A stretch of DNA of 64,000 nt from UBA9160 sp035489755 (GTDB lineage: Bacteria > Myxococcota_A > UBA9160). The DNA lies in NCBI GenBank assembly GCA_035489755.1, contig DATGZK010000099.1:1-64000 (forward strand), in the 5' to 3' direction. The position numbers and the translations under genes were made by a program. Of this stretch, positions 25,406-33,934 are shown one piece after another. Every line of letters begins with the position of its first letter. Positions within the stretch are counted from its first letter, which is position 1. The notes under the pieces were generated by a model that worked only from the letters and a program-made list of their open reading frames with translations, had not been told where the DNA came from and made no database searches.

Positions 25406-26596
25406 GTGGACCTGGATCTTGCGCCCGAGGACGCGGTGTTCCGCGACCAGCTGCGCGCGTGGCTGAAACAGAACCTGCCGCAAGCGGCAAGGCGCAGGAG
25501 CGTCTCCCAGGGAGAGGACCCCGGAGCCCGCCTTGCCGCGATGAAGGCGTGGCAGAAAAAGCTCCACGCGGCGGGCTACGTCGCGATTGGCTGGCCACGG
25601 GAGTATGGCGGGCAGGGGGCCTCGCTCATGCAGCAGACACTGCTCAGCGAGGAACTGGTGCGACACAAGGCGCCGGGGCTGGTCGGCATGATGGGTCTGC
25701 AGATGGTTGGCCCGACGCTGATTCACTGGGGCACGGAAGAGCAGAAGCGGCGCTATCTCCCCCGCATCCTCACGGCGGACGAGCTCTGGTGTCAGGGCTA
25801 CTCCGAGCCGGGTTCTGGCAGCGACCTCGCCTCGCTCAAGACAAGCGCCCTGCAAGAGGGCGATCACTTCAGGGTGAACGGCCAGAAGATCTGGACCAGC
25901 AATGCGCAGATCGCGGATTGGATGTTCTGCTTGGTCCGCACGGACAAATTGGCCCCCAAGCACGCGGGGATCACCTATCTGCTGATCGACATGAAATCGC
26001 CCGGTATTACGATCCGTCCGCTCCTGCAGATGACCAAGGACGCCGGCTTCAACGAGGTCTTTTTCGACAACGTGCGCGTGCCTGTGGAGAACGTGATAGG
26101 CGGCCTCGGCCAAGGCTGGGCGGTCGCCAACACGACGCTGGTTCATGAGCGGAACATGCTCGGCTCAACGACGCAGACCCAGAACATGTTCGAGGCCTTG
26201 CTCCGGGTCGCGCGGGCTGCGCAGCGCGGCGGGCGCCCCGCGACGGAAGATCCGATCGTGCGTCAGCGGCTCGCGGCACTGAAGATCCAGGTCGAGGCCA
26301 TGCGTCTCAATGCGTACAGGAATCTCACGGCAACGCTTCAGGGGAAAAACCCAGGCATCGAAGCTTCGATCACGAAGCTCGTGACCTGCGAGCTGAACCA
26401 CCAGCTCGCCGCAACTGCGCTCGATCTGCTCGGTCCTTATGGCACGCTTTATCGCGGATCGAAACATCTCAGGGACGATGGGTTCTGGCCGTATGAGCTG
26501 ATGTTCAGCCTCGGGCTCATCATTGGAGGGGGCACGGCCCAGATTCAGAAGAACATCATTGCCCAGCGAGGCCTCGGCCTCCCGCGCGGGAAGTGA
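25406..26596 (+). CDS. Acyl-CoA dehydrogenase, subunit of a pair
   Basis: A 396-residue acyl-CoA dehydrogenase of the FadE/Acad10-11-like type: GWPREYGGQGASLMQQ, GYSEPGSGSDLASLKT, GQKIWTSNAQIADWMF and a terminal GGGTAQIQKNIIAQRGLGLPR. The canonical catalytic Glu of the E-G-T/S motif is replaced by GGG, as in one partner of alpha2beta2 steroid-side-chain dehydrogenases. GTG 25406 has GGGGAGGA upstream. The second gene starts seven bases after the stop, so a heteromeric enzyme is likely. Confidence 0.87.
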   Translation: MDLDLAPEDAVFRDQLRAWLKQNLPQAARRRSVSQGEDPGARLAAMKAWQKKLHAAGYVAIGWPREYGGQGASLMQQTLLSEELVRHKAPGLVGMMGLQMVGPTLIHWGTEEQKRRYLPRILTADELWCQGYSEPGSGSDLASLKTSALQEGDHFRVNGQKIWTSNAQIADWMFCLVRTDKLAPKHAGITYLLIDMKSPGITIRPLLQMTKDAGFNEVFFDNVRVPVENVIGGLGQGWAVANTTLVHERNMLGSTTQTQNMFEALLRVARAAQRGGRPATEDPIVRQRLAALKIQVEAMRLNAYRNLTATLQGKNPGIEASITKLVTCELNHQLAATALDLLGPYGTLYRGSKHLRDDGFWPYELMFSLGLIIGGGTAQIQKNIIAQRGLGLPRGK

Positions 26597-26603
26597 GTCG
26601 CTC

Positions 26604-27761
26604 TTGAACTTCGCACTCTCGGAGGAGCAGGAGCAGCTTCGTCATCAGGCGCGCGAAATCCTGACGCGCGAGTGTCCGCCCGCTCGCGTACGCAAGTTGA
26701 TGCAAAGCGAAAGCGCGTTCGATCCCGACCTCGCACGGGTCTTCGCGGAGGCGGGCTGGCTCGGCGTGCTCGTACCCGAAGCTCTCGGCGGCGCGGGTCT
26801 GTCCCTGCTCGACGCGGTGGTGCTGCTTGGCGAGATGGGGCGTGCGGTCGTGCCCGGACCGTTCCTCGCTTCCTCGGTCACCGCGACCCTTGCTCTGCGT
26901 CACGCCGCAAGCCGTGCCCAGCAAAAGGCGTGGCTCCCCCGCATCGCGAGAGGCGAGGCGGTGGCGACGCTCGCGCTCGTGGAGGGCCCGGAGCCCCGCT
27001 TCGACGGTTTGGGCGTGCAAGCGAGAGCCCACCCCCGGACGGATGGCTTTCGCCTCGACGGGACCAAGCTCTTTGTCGAGGCAGCGAACTCCGCGGATCT
27101 GGTACTCGCGGCCTTCCGGCTCGGCCCGCCGCCTCGCAAGGGGAAGGCGACTGCCTCGGGCAGCTTCGACGGGGTTGCGCTCTTTGCCGTCGAGCGCTCG
27201 GCACCAGGCCTTTCGATCGAGGCCCTGGTCTCGGTGGACGAGACGCGCCGCTGCTGCGAGGTGCGCTTTTCCAACGTCAGGGTCGGGAGGAAGGCCGTGC
27301 TGCCGCGTTCCTCGGCAGCGCTCGCACGCGTTCTCGACGGGGGGGCCATTGCCGTCGCAGCGGAGTGTCTTGGAGGGGCCGAGCGCGCGCTCGAGCTCGC
27401 CGTGGAATACGTGCGCACGCGCGAGCAATTCGGTCGGCCGGTGGGTTCGTTCCAGGCGGTGCAGCACCTGGCGGCCGAGGCCGTCGCTGCGATCGAGCCC
27501 GCCCGCGCGCTGCTCTGGCACGCGGGCTGGGCCTTCGACGCACGTCCAAAGGAGGCGCCGCTCGCCGCGGCCATGGCCAAGGTCGCCTGTGCGGAGGTGT
27601 TTCGGGCGGTCTCGCGCACGGCGATCGAAATGTTTGGGGGAATCGGCTTCACGTTCGAAAACGACATGCACCTGTACTTCAAGCGGGCTCTCGCGCATGC
27701 GACCGCATTCGGCGACGCGTCCTTTCAACGCGAGCGTGTGGCGCAACTCGCGGGCTTTTAG
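26604..27761 (+). CDS. Acyl-CoA dehydrogenase, second subunit of a pair
   Basis: A 385-residue acyl-CoA-dehydrogenase-like protein: VPEALGGAGLSLLDAVVLLGEMG, LDGTKLFVEAANSADLVL, YVRTREQFGRPVGSFQAVQHL, and EMFGGIGFTFENDMHLYFKRA. Several FAD/substrate positions are less conserved than in its neighbour, which fits a partner subunit. The start is TTG 26604 seven bases after the upstream stop, with GGGAAG before it; no ATG lies near the conserved N-terminus. The 3' end overlaps the stop of a minus-strand frame (TTAG at 27758-27761). Confidence 0.85.
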   Translation: MNFALSEEQEQLRHQAREILTRECPPARVRKLMQSESAFDPDLARVFAEAGWLGVLVPEALGGAGLSLLDAVVLLGEMGRAVVPGPFLASSVTATLALRHAASRAQQKAWLPRIARGEAVATLALVEGPEPRFDGLGVQARAHPRTDGFRLDGTKLFVEAANSADLVLAAFRLGPPPRKGKATASGSFDGVALFAVERSAPGLSIEALVSVDETRRCCEVRFSNVRVGRKAVLPRSSAALARVLDGGAIAVAAECLGGAERALELAVEYVRTREQFGRPVGSFQAVQHLAAEAVAAIEPARALLWHAGWAFDARPKEAPLAAAMAKVACAEVFRAVSRTAIEMFGGIGFTFENDMHLYFKRALAHATAFGDASFQRERVAQLAGF

Positions 27762-28018
27762 CGCGTCGCGGCAAGTCCCTGCGCGAGGCGCTCGATGCGC
27801 CGGAGCCACTCCACGGTGGGCCCGCTTTGGCGCGTCGCCGCGGCTGAAACGCGCAGGGCGAGCCTTAGATTGGGCAAATCGACGGAGCAGGTCTCGACCC
27901 ATGGTGCTTCGCTCACCGAGGTGTAAGCGGCCACAAGGGCGCTGCGGCTTGCGCAAGAGAACTCATGCTGCAGGGACGGAGCCAGGAAATCGGGGCGGTC
28001 GGCGGGGCTGCGCATCAT
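27758..28018 (-). CDS. Hypothetical protein (weak)
   Basis: An 86-residue frame starting with two ATGs at 28018/28015 (an in-frame TTG at 28075 would lengthen it). It contains CASRSALVAAYTSVSEAP and ends TVEWLRRIERLAQGLAATR. It is not recognised. Points in favour: it follows the DUF971 gene on the same strand and ends with a stop-codon overlap against the acyl-CoA dehydrogenase. Points against: no ribosome-binding site and only a modest length in GC-rich DNA. The interval 28019-28212 holds nothing else I can support. Confidence 0.3.
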   Translation of the reverse strand: MMRSPADRPDFLAPSLQHEFSCASRSALVAAYTSVSEAPWVETCSVDLPNLRLALRVSAAATRQSGPTVEWLRRIERLAQGLAATR

Positions 28019-28212
28019 CGGACCGATGGCAAGCACGGGGCGTGCCAGGCCGAGACGCAAGGTCGCGAGCGGCAACTCGCTTGGAACCGCAGCGCCACCA
28101 CTGGCGCTCCCGGCGCGCCGAAGCGACGCGGCGACCCCGTGGGGCTACGCAAGAGTGTTGGTCTTCCGGCGCTGCTGTTCGGAATTCGTCGACGCTTCGG
28201 TATCGCTCGGTC

Positions 28213-28533
28213 TTAGCGACCCGCACAGGCCGCGCACGGACACAGGCTCCGGAGCCGCTCAAACGTGTAGATGCCGGTGGAATGCCCGTCGCTCCATTCG
28301 ATCTGAATTGCGTAGCGGCCGACGGGCTGGATGCTGAGCGGATGCACATCCGCAGGCACGCGAGCCTCGTCCAGCCGCCCCGCCCCGGTCCATTCGTCGA
28401 TGCACGACGCGCAGGCACAGGCAAGGCGGAGCGCACGCACCCCGTACACGCTCTCATGATCATCGGCCCAGCGGATGGCGAGCTGGCGGGAACCTTGCTG
28501 CCGGATTGCGGTCGGCATCGTCGCATCGGGCAT
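28213..28533 (-). CDS. DUF971 (gamma-butyrobetaine hydroxylase N-terminal-like) protein
   Basis: A 106-residue protein that is essentially one DUF971 domain. It shows LAIRWADDHESVYGVRALRLACACASC, an acidic DEWTGAGRLDEA, then VGRYAIQIEWSDGHSTGIYTFERLRSLCPC with a final CAAC. The paired cysteines are typical and probably bind zinc or help iron-sulfur maturation (related domains are fused to or sit beside Mrp/ApbC). ATG 28533 is used; 28518 is an alternative. Stand-alone or with the weak hypothetical downstream. Confidence 0.83.
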   Translation of the reverse strand: MPDATMPTAIRQQGSRQLAIRWADDHESVYGVRALRLACACASCIDEWTGAGRLDEARVPADVHPLSIQPVGRYAIQIEWSDGHSTGIYTFERLRSLCPCAACAGR

Positions 28534-28604
28534 GGTGCGAGCATATCGAGCGCTTCCCGCAACTGCCTGGCCCGGCACAGCCCGACTGCTAGCCTCGCCG
28601 CTCC

Positions 28605-29312
28605 ATGACGACCGAGCGGCGCGAAGATGCCATCGCGATCCTGGGCGGCACGGGCGACCAAGGCCTTGGCCTCGCCTTCAGATTTGCGAGGGCAGGGCGG
28701 CCGGTCGTGATCGGATCGCGCGTTCCCGAGCGTGCCGCGGCCGCCGCCGCCGAGGTCAAGGCGGCCATTCCCGGTGCCGACGTCGTCGGCGTTGGCAATG
28801 CCGAGGCGACCCGCTGCGCGCCGATCGTGATCCTCTCCGTTCCCTTTGAACACGCGGCAGCGACCGTGAAGGCCATCAAGGCATCGCTCGGCGCAGGCCA
28901 GATCGTCGTTTCCATGGGCGTTCCGCTTGCCACTGCAATCGGTGACGCAGCGGTGCGAACGATCGGCGTCTGGCAGGGCTCTTGTGCGGAACTCGTGGCT
29001 TCGCTCCTGCCCGACGGCGTACACACTGTCTCGGCCTTCCAGAACGTGTCCGCGCACCGGCTGCGAGACCTCTCCCACTCCGTAGAATGCGACGTGGTGG
29101 TTTCCGGCACCGCGGAGCCGCGCCGCGCAGTCATGGGCCTGTGCGCCCTTGTGCCGGGGCTGCGGGCGGTCGACGGCGGACCCCTGTCGAACGCCCGGAT
29201 CGTCGAGTCCATCACCGCGCTTTTGATTGGTCTCAACCTCCGCTTGAAGGTCCCCGCGGGCATCGGAATCCGCTTCACCGGACTTCCCGAGGACGCCGGC
29301 AAGGGAGCGTGA
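28605..29312 (+). CDS. NADPH-dependent F420 reductase (Fno/NpdG-like)
   Basis: A 235-residue protein: IAILGGTGDQGLGLAFRFA near the N-terminus, VVIGSRVPERA (an Arg that can contact the NADP phosphate), NAEATRCAPIVILSVPFEHA, and FQNVSAHRLRDL. This is the Fno/NpdG signature for hydride transfer between NADPH and coenzyme F420. No F420 biosynthesis gene is in the window, so use of F420 is inference. The downstream region starts with a perfect hairpin overlapping the end of the gene. Confidence 0.84.
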   Translation: MTTERREDAIAILGGTGDQGLGLAFRFARAGRPVVIGSRVPERAAAAAAEVKAAIPGADVVGVGNAEATRCAPIVILSVPFEHAAATVKAIKASLGAGQIVVSMGVPLATAIGDAAVRTIGVWQGSCAELVASLLPDGVHTVSAFQNVSAHRLRDLSHSVECDVVVSGTAEPRRAVMGLCALVPGLRAVDGGPLSNARIVESITALLIGLNLRLKVPAGIGIRFTGLPEDAGKGA

Positions 29313-29334
29313 CGCGATGCGCTATCGCATCGCG
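29313..29334 (+). terminator. Candidate terminator hairpin after the F420 reductase
   Basis: CGCGATGCG (29313-29321) and CGCATCGCG (29326-29334) form a perfect 9-bp stem with a CTAT loop, starting at the base after the TGA. The following TTAAGT is only weakly T-rich. Confidence 0.5.
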
Positions 29335-29340
29335 TTAAGT

Positions 29341-29404
29341 GAGCGATCTCAGGCAGTTACGCGTGTGGGCGGACTGCCTGTGTCGATCAGGTGACGGGTC
29401 GCTC
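29341..29404. other. Nested inverted repeats, possible structured RNA
   Basis: GAGCGA (29341-29346) pairs with TCGCTC (29399-29404), enclosing CAGGCAGT (29350-29357) that pairs with ACTGCCTG (29373-29380). A 15-base loop and an 18-base connecting segment (containing GATCAGGTGACG) remain. No gene frame is supported here. It could be part of the transcription end of the upstream gene or a small RNA; I match it to no known family. Confidence 0.35.
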
Positions 29405-29482
29405 CCCCTCCTTCGGAACGTCGAATTCCATTGGAACACGAGTGGTTGTACTCTTCTCCCATGGAGCACCCCAGATTTTGTA

Positions 29483-29511
29483 TTGACGTGCATCAAGACC
29501 GGGAGTATCTC
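29483..29511 (+). promoter_or_regulatory. Candidate sigma-70 promoter of nrdJ
   Basis: TTGACG at 29483-29488 and TATCTC at 29506-29511 with a 17-base spacer, in the most AT-rich stretch between the two genes. If real, transcription starts near 29518 and the nrdJ leader is about 460 bases long. The -10 match is only moderate. Confidence 0.4.
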
Positions 29512-29517
29512 GTCAAC

Positions 29518-29981
29518 CACGGGGATGTGAGCGTCCCTCGGGCGGCCTGGGGGGGTTCGTTAGGCGGTCGCCTGAGGGGCACGGGCCCGAGAAGGGAAGG
29601 AGGACCCGACTCGGGTTCGGGGGGGCTCCGACGGACTCCGTCGGAGCCCCTCACACCTCGCCGCAGTCGGGGCTGTGAACGGGTTCGGTTCGATCGTCCG
29701 GCGCTTCGCTTGCCTTCTCGTTGCTTCCGCAGTCCGCTCTCGACGGCCCGCACCGCCACGAACCGCGCAGAAAGTTGGATTCGATTCAATCGCAATTGGC
29801 ACGGGAGCGGAGGCTCGTCCGTGCGTTCTTTGGACTTGGCAGAAGCCGCGCATCCAAGGCCCTGGAGCGCGGCTTCCGTATCTCGGGTCGCGTCGCAGGA
29901 GACGCGGACGGCGTGAGCGCAAAGGAGAAAGCTCGAGCCGAAGGCTCATTTCGAGCCGATGGCCGAGGATGGGGGAGAATC
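29518..29981 (+). ncRNA. Structured 5' leader upstream of nrdJ
   Basis: No supported coding frame, but at least four strong stems. (1) CCCGAG 29586-29591 with CTCGGG 29610-29615, inner GGG/CCC and an AA/GA internal loop. (2) A perfect 13-bp stem 29622-29634 with 29638-29650, loop ACT. (3) GCACGGGAGC 29799-29808 with 29813-29824, two bases bulged. (4) A perfect 10-bp stem 29842-29851 with 29867-29876, extended by TCCA/TGGA. The B12-box pattern of cobalamin riboswitches and AT-rich NrdR boxes were not seen. An Rfam family called nrdJ RNA exists for such leaders, but I cannot test the match by eye. Confidence 0.45.
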
Positions 29982-32807
29982 GTGGACGAAGGCGTGCAGG
30001 ATCCTGGGCTGCGTGGGAACAACAGCGAAGCGGGAGCGCTCGCGGCGGAGTCGCGTGTGGTCACGCCCTTTTCGCCGTCGAAGCGGGCGCCACGCGCCAG
30101 CGGGCTTCAGGTTCCCAGGCACTTCACGCAGCCCGGCGACGACCCGTACGCCAGCGTCGAGTGGGAACTGCGCAGCGCGAAGATCACGAGCGAGCTCGGC
30201 GAGACGATCTTCGAGCAGACGGACTGCGAGATCCCGAAGGGTTGGTCGCAGCTCGCGACCAATGTCGTCGTGTCGAAGTACTTCCGCGGCCATGTCGGGA
30301 GCCCCGAGCGCGAACGCAGCGTGAAGCAGTTGATCGGTCGTGTCGTGGGCCGGCTTCAAGAGTGGGGAACGATCTCCGGCTACTTCCGCACGCCGGAGGA
30401 CGGTCGCGCGTTTTCGGATGAGCTCACCCATCTGCTCCTGCACCAGCGCGTCGCCTTCAACAGCCCCGTCTGGTTCAACCTCGGGGTCAAGGACACCCCG
30501 CAGCAGGCCAGCGCCTGTTTCATCAACTCCGTCGAAGACACGATGGAGTCGATCATGGAGCTTGCGAAGACCGAAGCCATGTTGTTTAAGGGCGGGTCGG
30601 GCACCGGCTCCAACCTCTCGAAAATCCGCTCTTCGCGCGAGAAGCTCGCCGGCGGCGGCACCGCTTCGGGACCCGTCTCGTTCATGCGTGGCTTCGACTC
30701 CTTCGCAGGTGTCGTGAAGTCGGGCGGAAAGACGCGACGGGCGGCGAAGATGGTGATCTTGAATATCGACCATCCCGACGTGCGCGAGTTCATCCATTGC
30801 AAAGCAGAGGAAGAGAAGAAGGCCTGGTCGCTGATCGACGCCGGTTATGACGGCGGCTTCAACGTGCCCGGCGGAGCGTACGATTCTGTCTTCTACCAAA
30901 ATGCCAATCACTCCGTCCGCGTGACGGACGCCTTCATGCACTCGATCGAGGCCGATGGGACCTGGGAAACCCGCGAGGTGCTGACGGGCAAGGTGGCGGA
31001 CACCTACCGCGCCCGGGACCTCATGCGGGAAATGGCCGAGGCCGCCCACGTGTGCGGCGATCCGGGAATGCAGTACGACACGACGATCAATCGCTGGAAC
31101 CCGTGCAAGGCGTCGGGACGGATCAACTCGAGCAATCCCTGCTCGGAGTACATGTTCCTCGACGACACAGCCTGCAACTTGGCGAGCCTGAATCTCATGC
31201 GCTTTGTGGGTGAAGACGGCACCTTCGAGGTCGCGGCCTATCGCCACGCGGTCGCGATCACGATTCTCGCGCAGGAGATCATCGTCGATCACGCCGCCTA
31301 TCCGACGCCCCGCATTGCAAAGAACAGCCATCTTTACCGGCCGCTCGGATTGGGTTACGCGAATCTCGGGGCGCTTCTCATGTCGTTCGGCGTGCCGTAC
31401 GACAGCGACGAAGGACGCAACTTGGCGGCGGTGCTGACGTCGGTGATGTGCGGACAGGCCTATCTCACGAGTGCGGAGATCGCGCGCGCGATGGGCCCTT
31501 TCCCGCGCTACCGCATGAACCGCAAGTTCTTTCTCGAAGTGATCGCGATGCACAAGGCTGCAGCCGAAGCCGTGCCGAGCGGCGGCGTTCCTGCCGACTT
31601 GCACGCCTGCGCCCGTTCGCTGTGGGGCGAAGCGCTCCACGCGGGAGAACGCTGGGGCTACAAGAATGCCCAGGTCACGGTGCTCGCTCCGACCGGCACG
31701 ATCGCCTTCATGATGGACTGTGACACGACGGGTGTGGAGCCGGACATCGCCCTTGTGAAGTACAAGAAGCTGGTCGGCGGCGGCATCCTCAAGATCGTGA
31801 ACCAGACGGTGCCGATGGCGCTGCGGCGACTCGGCTACGCGGACGATGAGGTCGCGCGGATCATCGCCCACATTGATGAACGGGAGACGATCGAGGATGC
31901 GCCCGGGCTCAGGTCCGAGCATCTGCCGGTCTTCGACTGCGCTTTCCGCGCACGCAACGGAACCCGCTCCATCCACTGGATGGGGCACGTTCGGATGATG
32001 GGCGCTGTGCAGCCCTTCCTTTCTGGAGCGATCAGCAAGACCGTGAACCTGCCCGAAGACGCCTCGGTGACGGATATCATGCATGCCTACAAGGAGGGCT
32101 GGCGCCTTGGGCTGAAGGCGCTCGCCGTCTACCGCGATGGAAGCAAGCGCACCCAGCCGCTCAATGCGGGCAAAGACGACAGCAAGGCGAAGCCCGCGGC
32201 CGAGTTGCGGCCGGTCCGCCGCAAGCTGCCCGACGAGCGCCAGGCGGTGACGCACAAGTTCTCGATCGCCGGCCACGAGGGATACCTCACGGTCGGGCTC
32301 TATGAGAACGCGCAGCCCGGTGAAATCTTCCTGCGCATGGCGAAGGAGGGGAGCACCGTCTCCGGGCTCATGGATACGATCGCAACCATGACGTCGATCG
32401 CGCTCCAGTACGGTGTTCCGCTGAAGGCCCTCGTGGACAAGTTCAGCCATACGCGCTTCGAGCCCGCGGGCTTTACCAACAATCGTGAGATTCCGATTGC
32501 GAAGTCCATCACGGACTACGTTTTCCGCTACCTCGGGAACCGCTTTCTGCGCGACGAGGCCGCAGTGCCCGATGAACAGGAGACGGACACAGAGGCGGCG
32601 GGCCTGTCCCCGGCGCGTCCACGGGCCGTCGTGGCCGGCGGTTCTGGGGGCCTCGGGAGCGCACAGCCGGCGGGCGCCAGCCTTGGGGCGTTTAGCATCG
32701 TGAATCAGGCAGACGCGCCGACCTGCAGCGACTGCGGATCGATCATGGTGCGCAACGGCGCTTGCTACAAGTGCGCCAACTGCGGCGGGACGAGCGGCTG
32801 CAGCTAG
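29982..32807 (+). CDS. nrdJ: Vitamin B12-dependent (class II) ribonucleotide reductase
   Basis: A 941-residue adenosylcobalamin-dependent reductase making deoxyribonucleotides without oxygen. The core shows FNSPVWFNLG, QASACFINSVEDTMESI, the KGGSGTGSNLS loop, the NPCSEYMFLDDTACNLASLNL active-site region, and VTVLAPTGTIAFMMDCDTTG. The C-terminal tail carries zinc-ribbon cysteines in CSDCGS and CYKCANC. The start GTG 29982 has GGGGGAGA at 29971-29978; the frame is open upstream to 29721 but that stretch is low-complexity and forms RNA stems. The next gene begins two bases after the stop. Confidence 0.95.
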   Translation: MDEGVQDPGLRGNNSEAGALAAESRVVTPFSPSKRAPRASGLQVPRHFTQPGDDPYASVEWELRSAKITSELGETIFEQTDCEIPKGWSQLATNVVVSKYFRGHVGSPERERSVKQLIGRVVGRLQEWGTISGYFRTPEDGRAFSDELTHLLLHQRVAFNSPVWFNLGVKDTPQQASACFINSVEDTMESIMELAKTEAMLFKGGSGTGSNLSKIRSSREKLAGGGTASGPVSFMRGFDSFAGVVKSGGKTRRAAKMVILNIDHPDVREFIHCKAEEEKKAWSLIDAGYDGGFNVPGGAYDSVFYQNANHSVRVTDAFMHSIEADGTWETREVLTGKVADTYRARDLMREMAEAAHVCGDPGMQYDTTINRWNPCKASGRINSSNPCSEYMFLDDTACNLASLNLMRFVGEDGTFEVAAYRHAVAITILAQEIIVDHAAYPTPRIAKNSHLYRPLGLGYANLGALLMSFGVPYDSDEGRNLAAVLTSVMCGQAYLTSAEIARAMGPFPRYRMNRKFFLEVIAMHKAAAEAVPSGGVPADLHACARSLWGEALHAGERWGYKNAQVTVLAPTGTIAFMMDCDTTGVEPDIALVKYKKLVGGGILKIVNQTVPMALRRLGYADDEVARIIAHIDERETIEDAPGLRSEHLPVFDCAFRARNGTRSIHWMGHVRMMGAVQPFLSGAISKTVNLPEDASVTDIMHAYKEGWRLGLKALAVYRDGSKRTQPLNAGKDDSKAKPAAELRPVRRKLPDERQAVTHKFSIAGHEGYLTVGLYENAQPGEIFLRMAKEGSTVSGLMDTIATMTSIALQYGVPLKALVDKFSHTRFEPAGFTNNREIPIAKSITDYVFRYLGNRFLRDEAAVPDEQETDTEAAGLSPARPRAVVAGGSGGLGSAQPAGASLGAFSIVNQADAPTCSDCGSIMVRNGACYKCANCGGTSGCS

Positions 32808-32809
32808 CG

Positions 32810-33913
32810 ATGAAGGCCGGCGGGCGAAGCGATCTCGGCGTCTTCGGGGGGGTGAGGCGCTGGGGAGCGCGGAGCGCATCCTGTTGCGGCGTCGTGCGTG
32901 CGGCCCGCAGCGGGGGGGCCCCGCGCTCCTGCGCCCGGCGTACGCTCGCGCTTTGCCTCGCCCTCCTCGCGCCCGTCGCCCTCTCGGCCTGCATCCAGGT
33001 CACGCTGCCGGTGGGTGGACCCTCGCCGCTGCGGGAGAGCGTCGTCGATGGCAAGCGAGGCCCGAAAATCGTGATGATCGAGATCGACGGCGCCATCCGT
33101 GACGCCGACGAGTCGGGCACCTTTGGGATCGGCACGCGCGAAGGGACCGTTGCGCGTGTGCGCGCAGAGCTCGAACTCGCGCGCCAGGATGACGAGGTGA
33201 AGGCGCTCCTTCTGCGCATCAACACTCCGGGCGGCACCGTCACCGCAAGCGACATCGTGTTCCGGGAACTCACCCGCTTTAAGCAAGAGCGCAACATTCC
33301 CATCGTGGCCCAGCTGATGGGTCTTGCGACCTCCGGTGGCTACTACGTTGCGATGTCCGCCGACACGATCTACGCGAACCCGACGACGCTGACGGGCTCG
33401 ATCGGTGTGATCTTCGTGAGCGTGAACTTTGCGGGTCTCATGGAGAAGCTCGGTGTCGAGGACCAGACGATTGTTTCCGGTCCACGCAAGGACACGGGCT
33501 CCGTGCTGCGGCGCATGCGACCGGAGGAGCGGGTGCAGCTGCAAGGCGTGATCGAACAGCTCTCCTCGCGCTTTCAGGACGTGGTGGCGCAAGGTCGACC
33601 GAGTCTCACCCGCGAGCGCATCCGCGAGCTCGCGGACGGACGCGTATACACCGCTGAGGAGGCGAAGCAGGCCGGTCTGGTCGACGCGATCGGTTACCTC
33701 GAGGACGGGATCGCGGAGACCAAACGTCGGGCCGGGCTCAGCGAGGCGCGGGTCGTCACCTACCACCGCGCGCGCGAGTCTCGGGAGAACATCTACTCCG
33801 AGATCGCGACCCCGGCGCGCCTCACACTGGGCGGGCCGGACCTTGCGGCATCCCTCTTGCCGCCGGTCCGGGGGCCTGCATTCCTCTACCTTTGGTGGCC
33901 GGCGGCGGAGTAG
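32810..33913 (+). CDS. sppA: Signal peptide peptidase SppA-like serine protease (lipoprotein)
   Basis: A 367-residue reading whose catalytic part matches the short (36K-type) SppA: LLLRINTPGGTVTASD, the nucleophile in GLATSGGYYVAMSAD, GSIGVIFV, and the general-base Lys in SGPRKDTGS. It degrades cleaved signal peptides in the membrane. The hydrophobic segment TLALCLALLAPVALSAC ends in a lipobox LSAC, so it may be lipid-anchored. About 60 residues precede that segment if ATG 32810 is used; GTG 32894 would give a more normal signal peptide. It follows nrdJ by two bases, probably by shared transcription. Confidence 0.85.
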   Translation: MKAGGRSDLGVFGGVRRWGARSASCCGVVRAARSGGAPRSCARRTLALCLALLAPVALSACIQVTLPVGGPSPLRESVVDGKRGPKIVMIEIDGAIRDADESGTFGIGTREGTVARVRAELELARQDDEVKALLLRINTPGGTVTASDIVFRELTRFKQERNIPIVAQLMGLATSGGYYVAMSADTIYANPTTLTGSIGVIFVSVNFAGLMEKLGVEDQTIVSGPRKDTGSVLRRMRPEERVQLQGVIEQLSSRFQDVVAQGRPSLTRERIRELADGRVYTAEEAKQAGLVDAIGYLEDGIAETKRRAGLSEARVVTYHRARESRENIYSEIATPARLTLGGPDLAASLLPPVRGPAFLYLWWPAAE

Positions 33914-33934
33914 CTCCGCTCGCAGGAGCGCCTC

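Noticed and set aside
29431..29916. A 161-residue frame upstream of nrdJ
   Set aside because: Composition is Arg/Ser/Gly-rich, with no ribosome site and no motifs, and it covers the strong RNA stems.
29518..29981. Cobalamin riboswitch upstream of the B12-dependent reductase
   Set aside because: Expected on biological grounds, but I could not find the conserved B12 box and core. A covariance search is needed to exclude it fully.
29946..32879. A 977-residue open frame on the minus strand
   Set aside because: It is fully antisense to nrdJ, whose domains and motifs are complete. Long antisense frames are common in GC-rich DNA, and this one shows no recognisable motifs.
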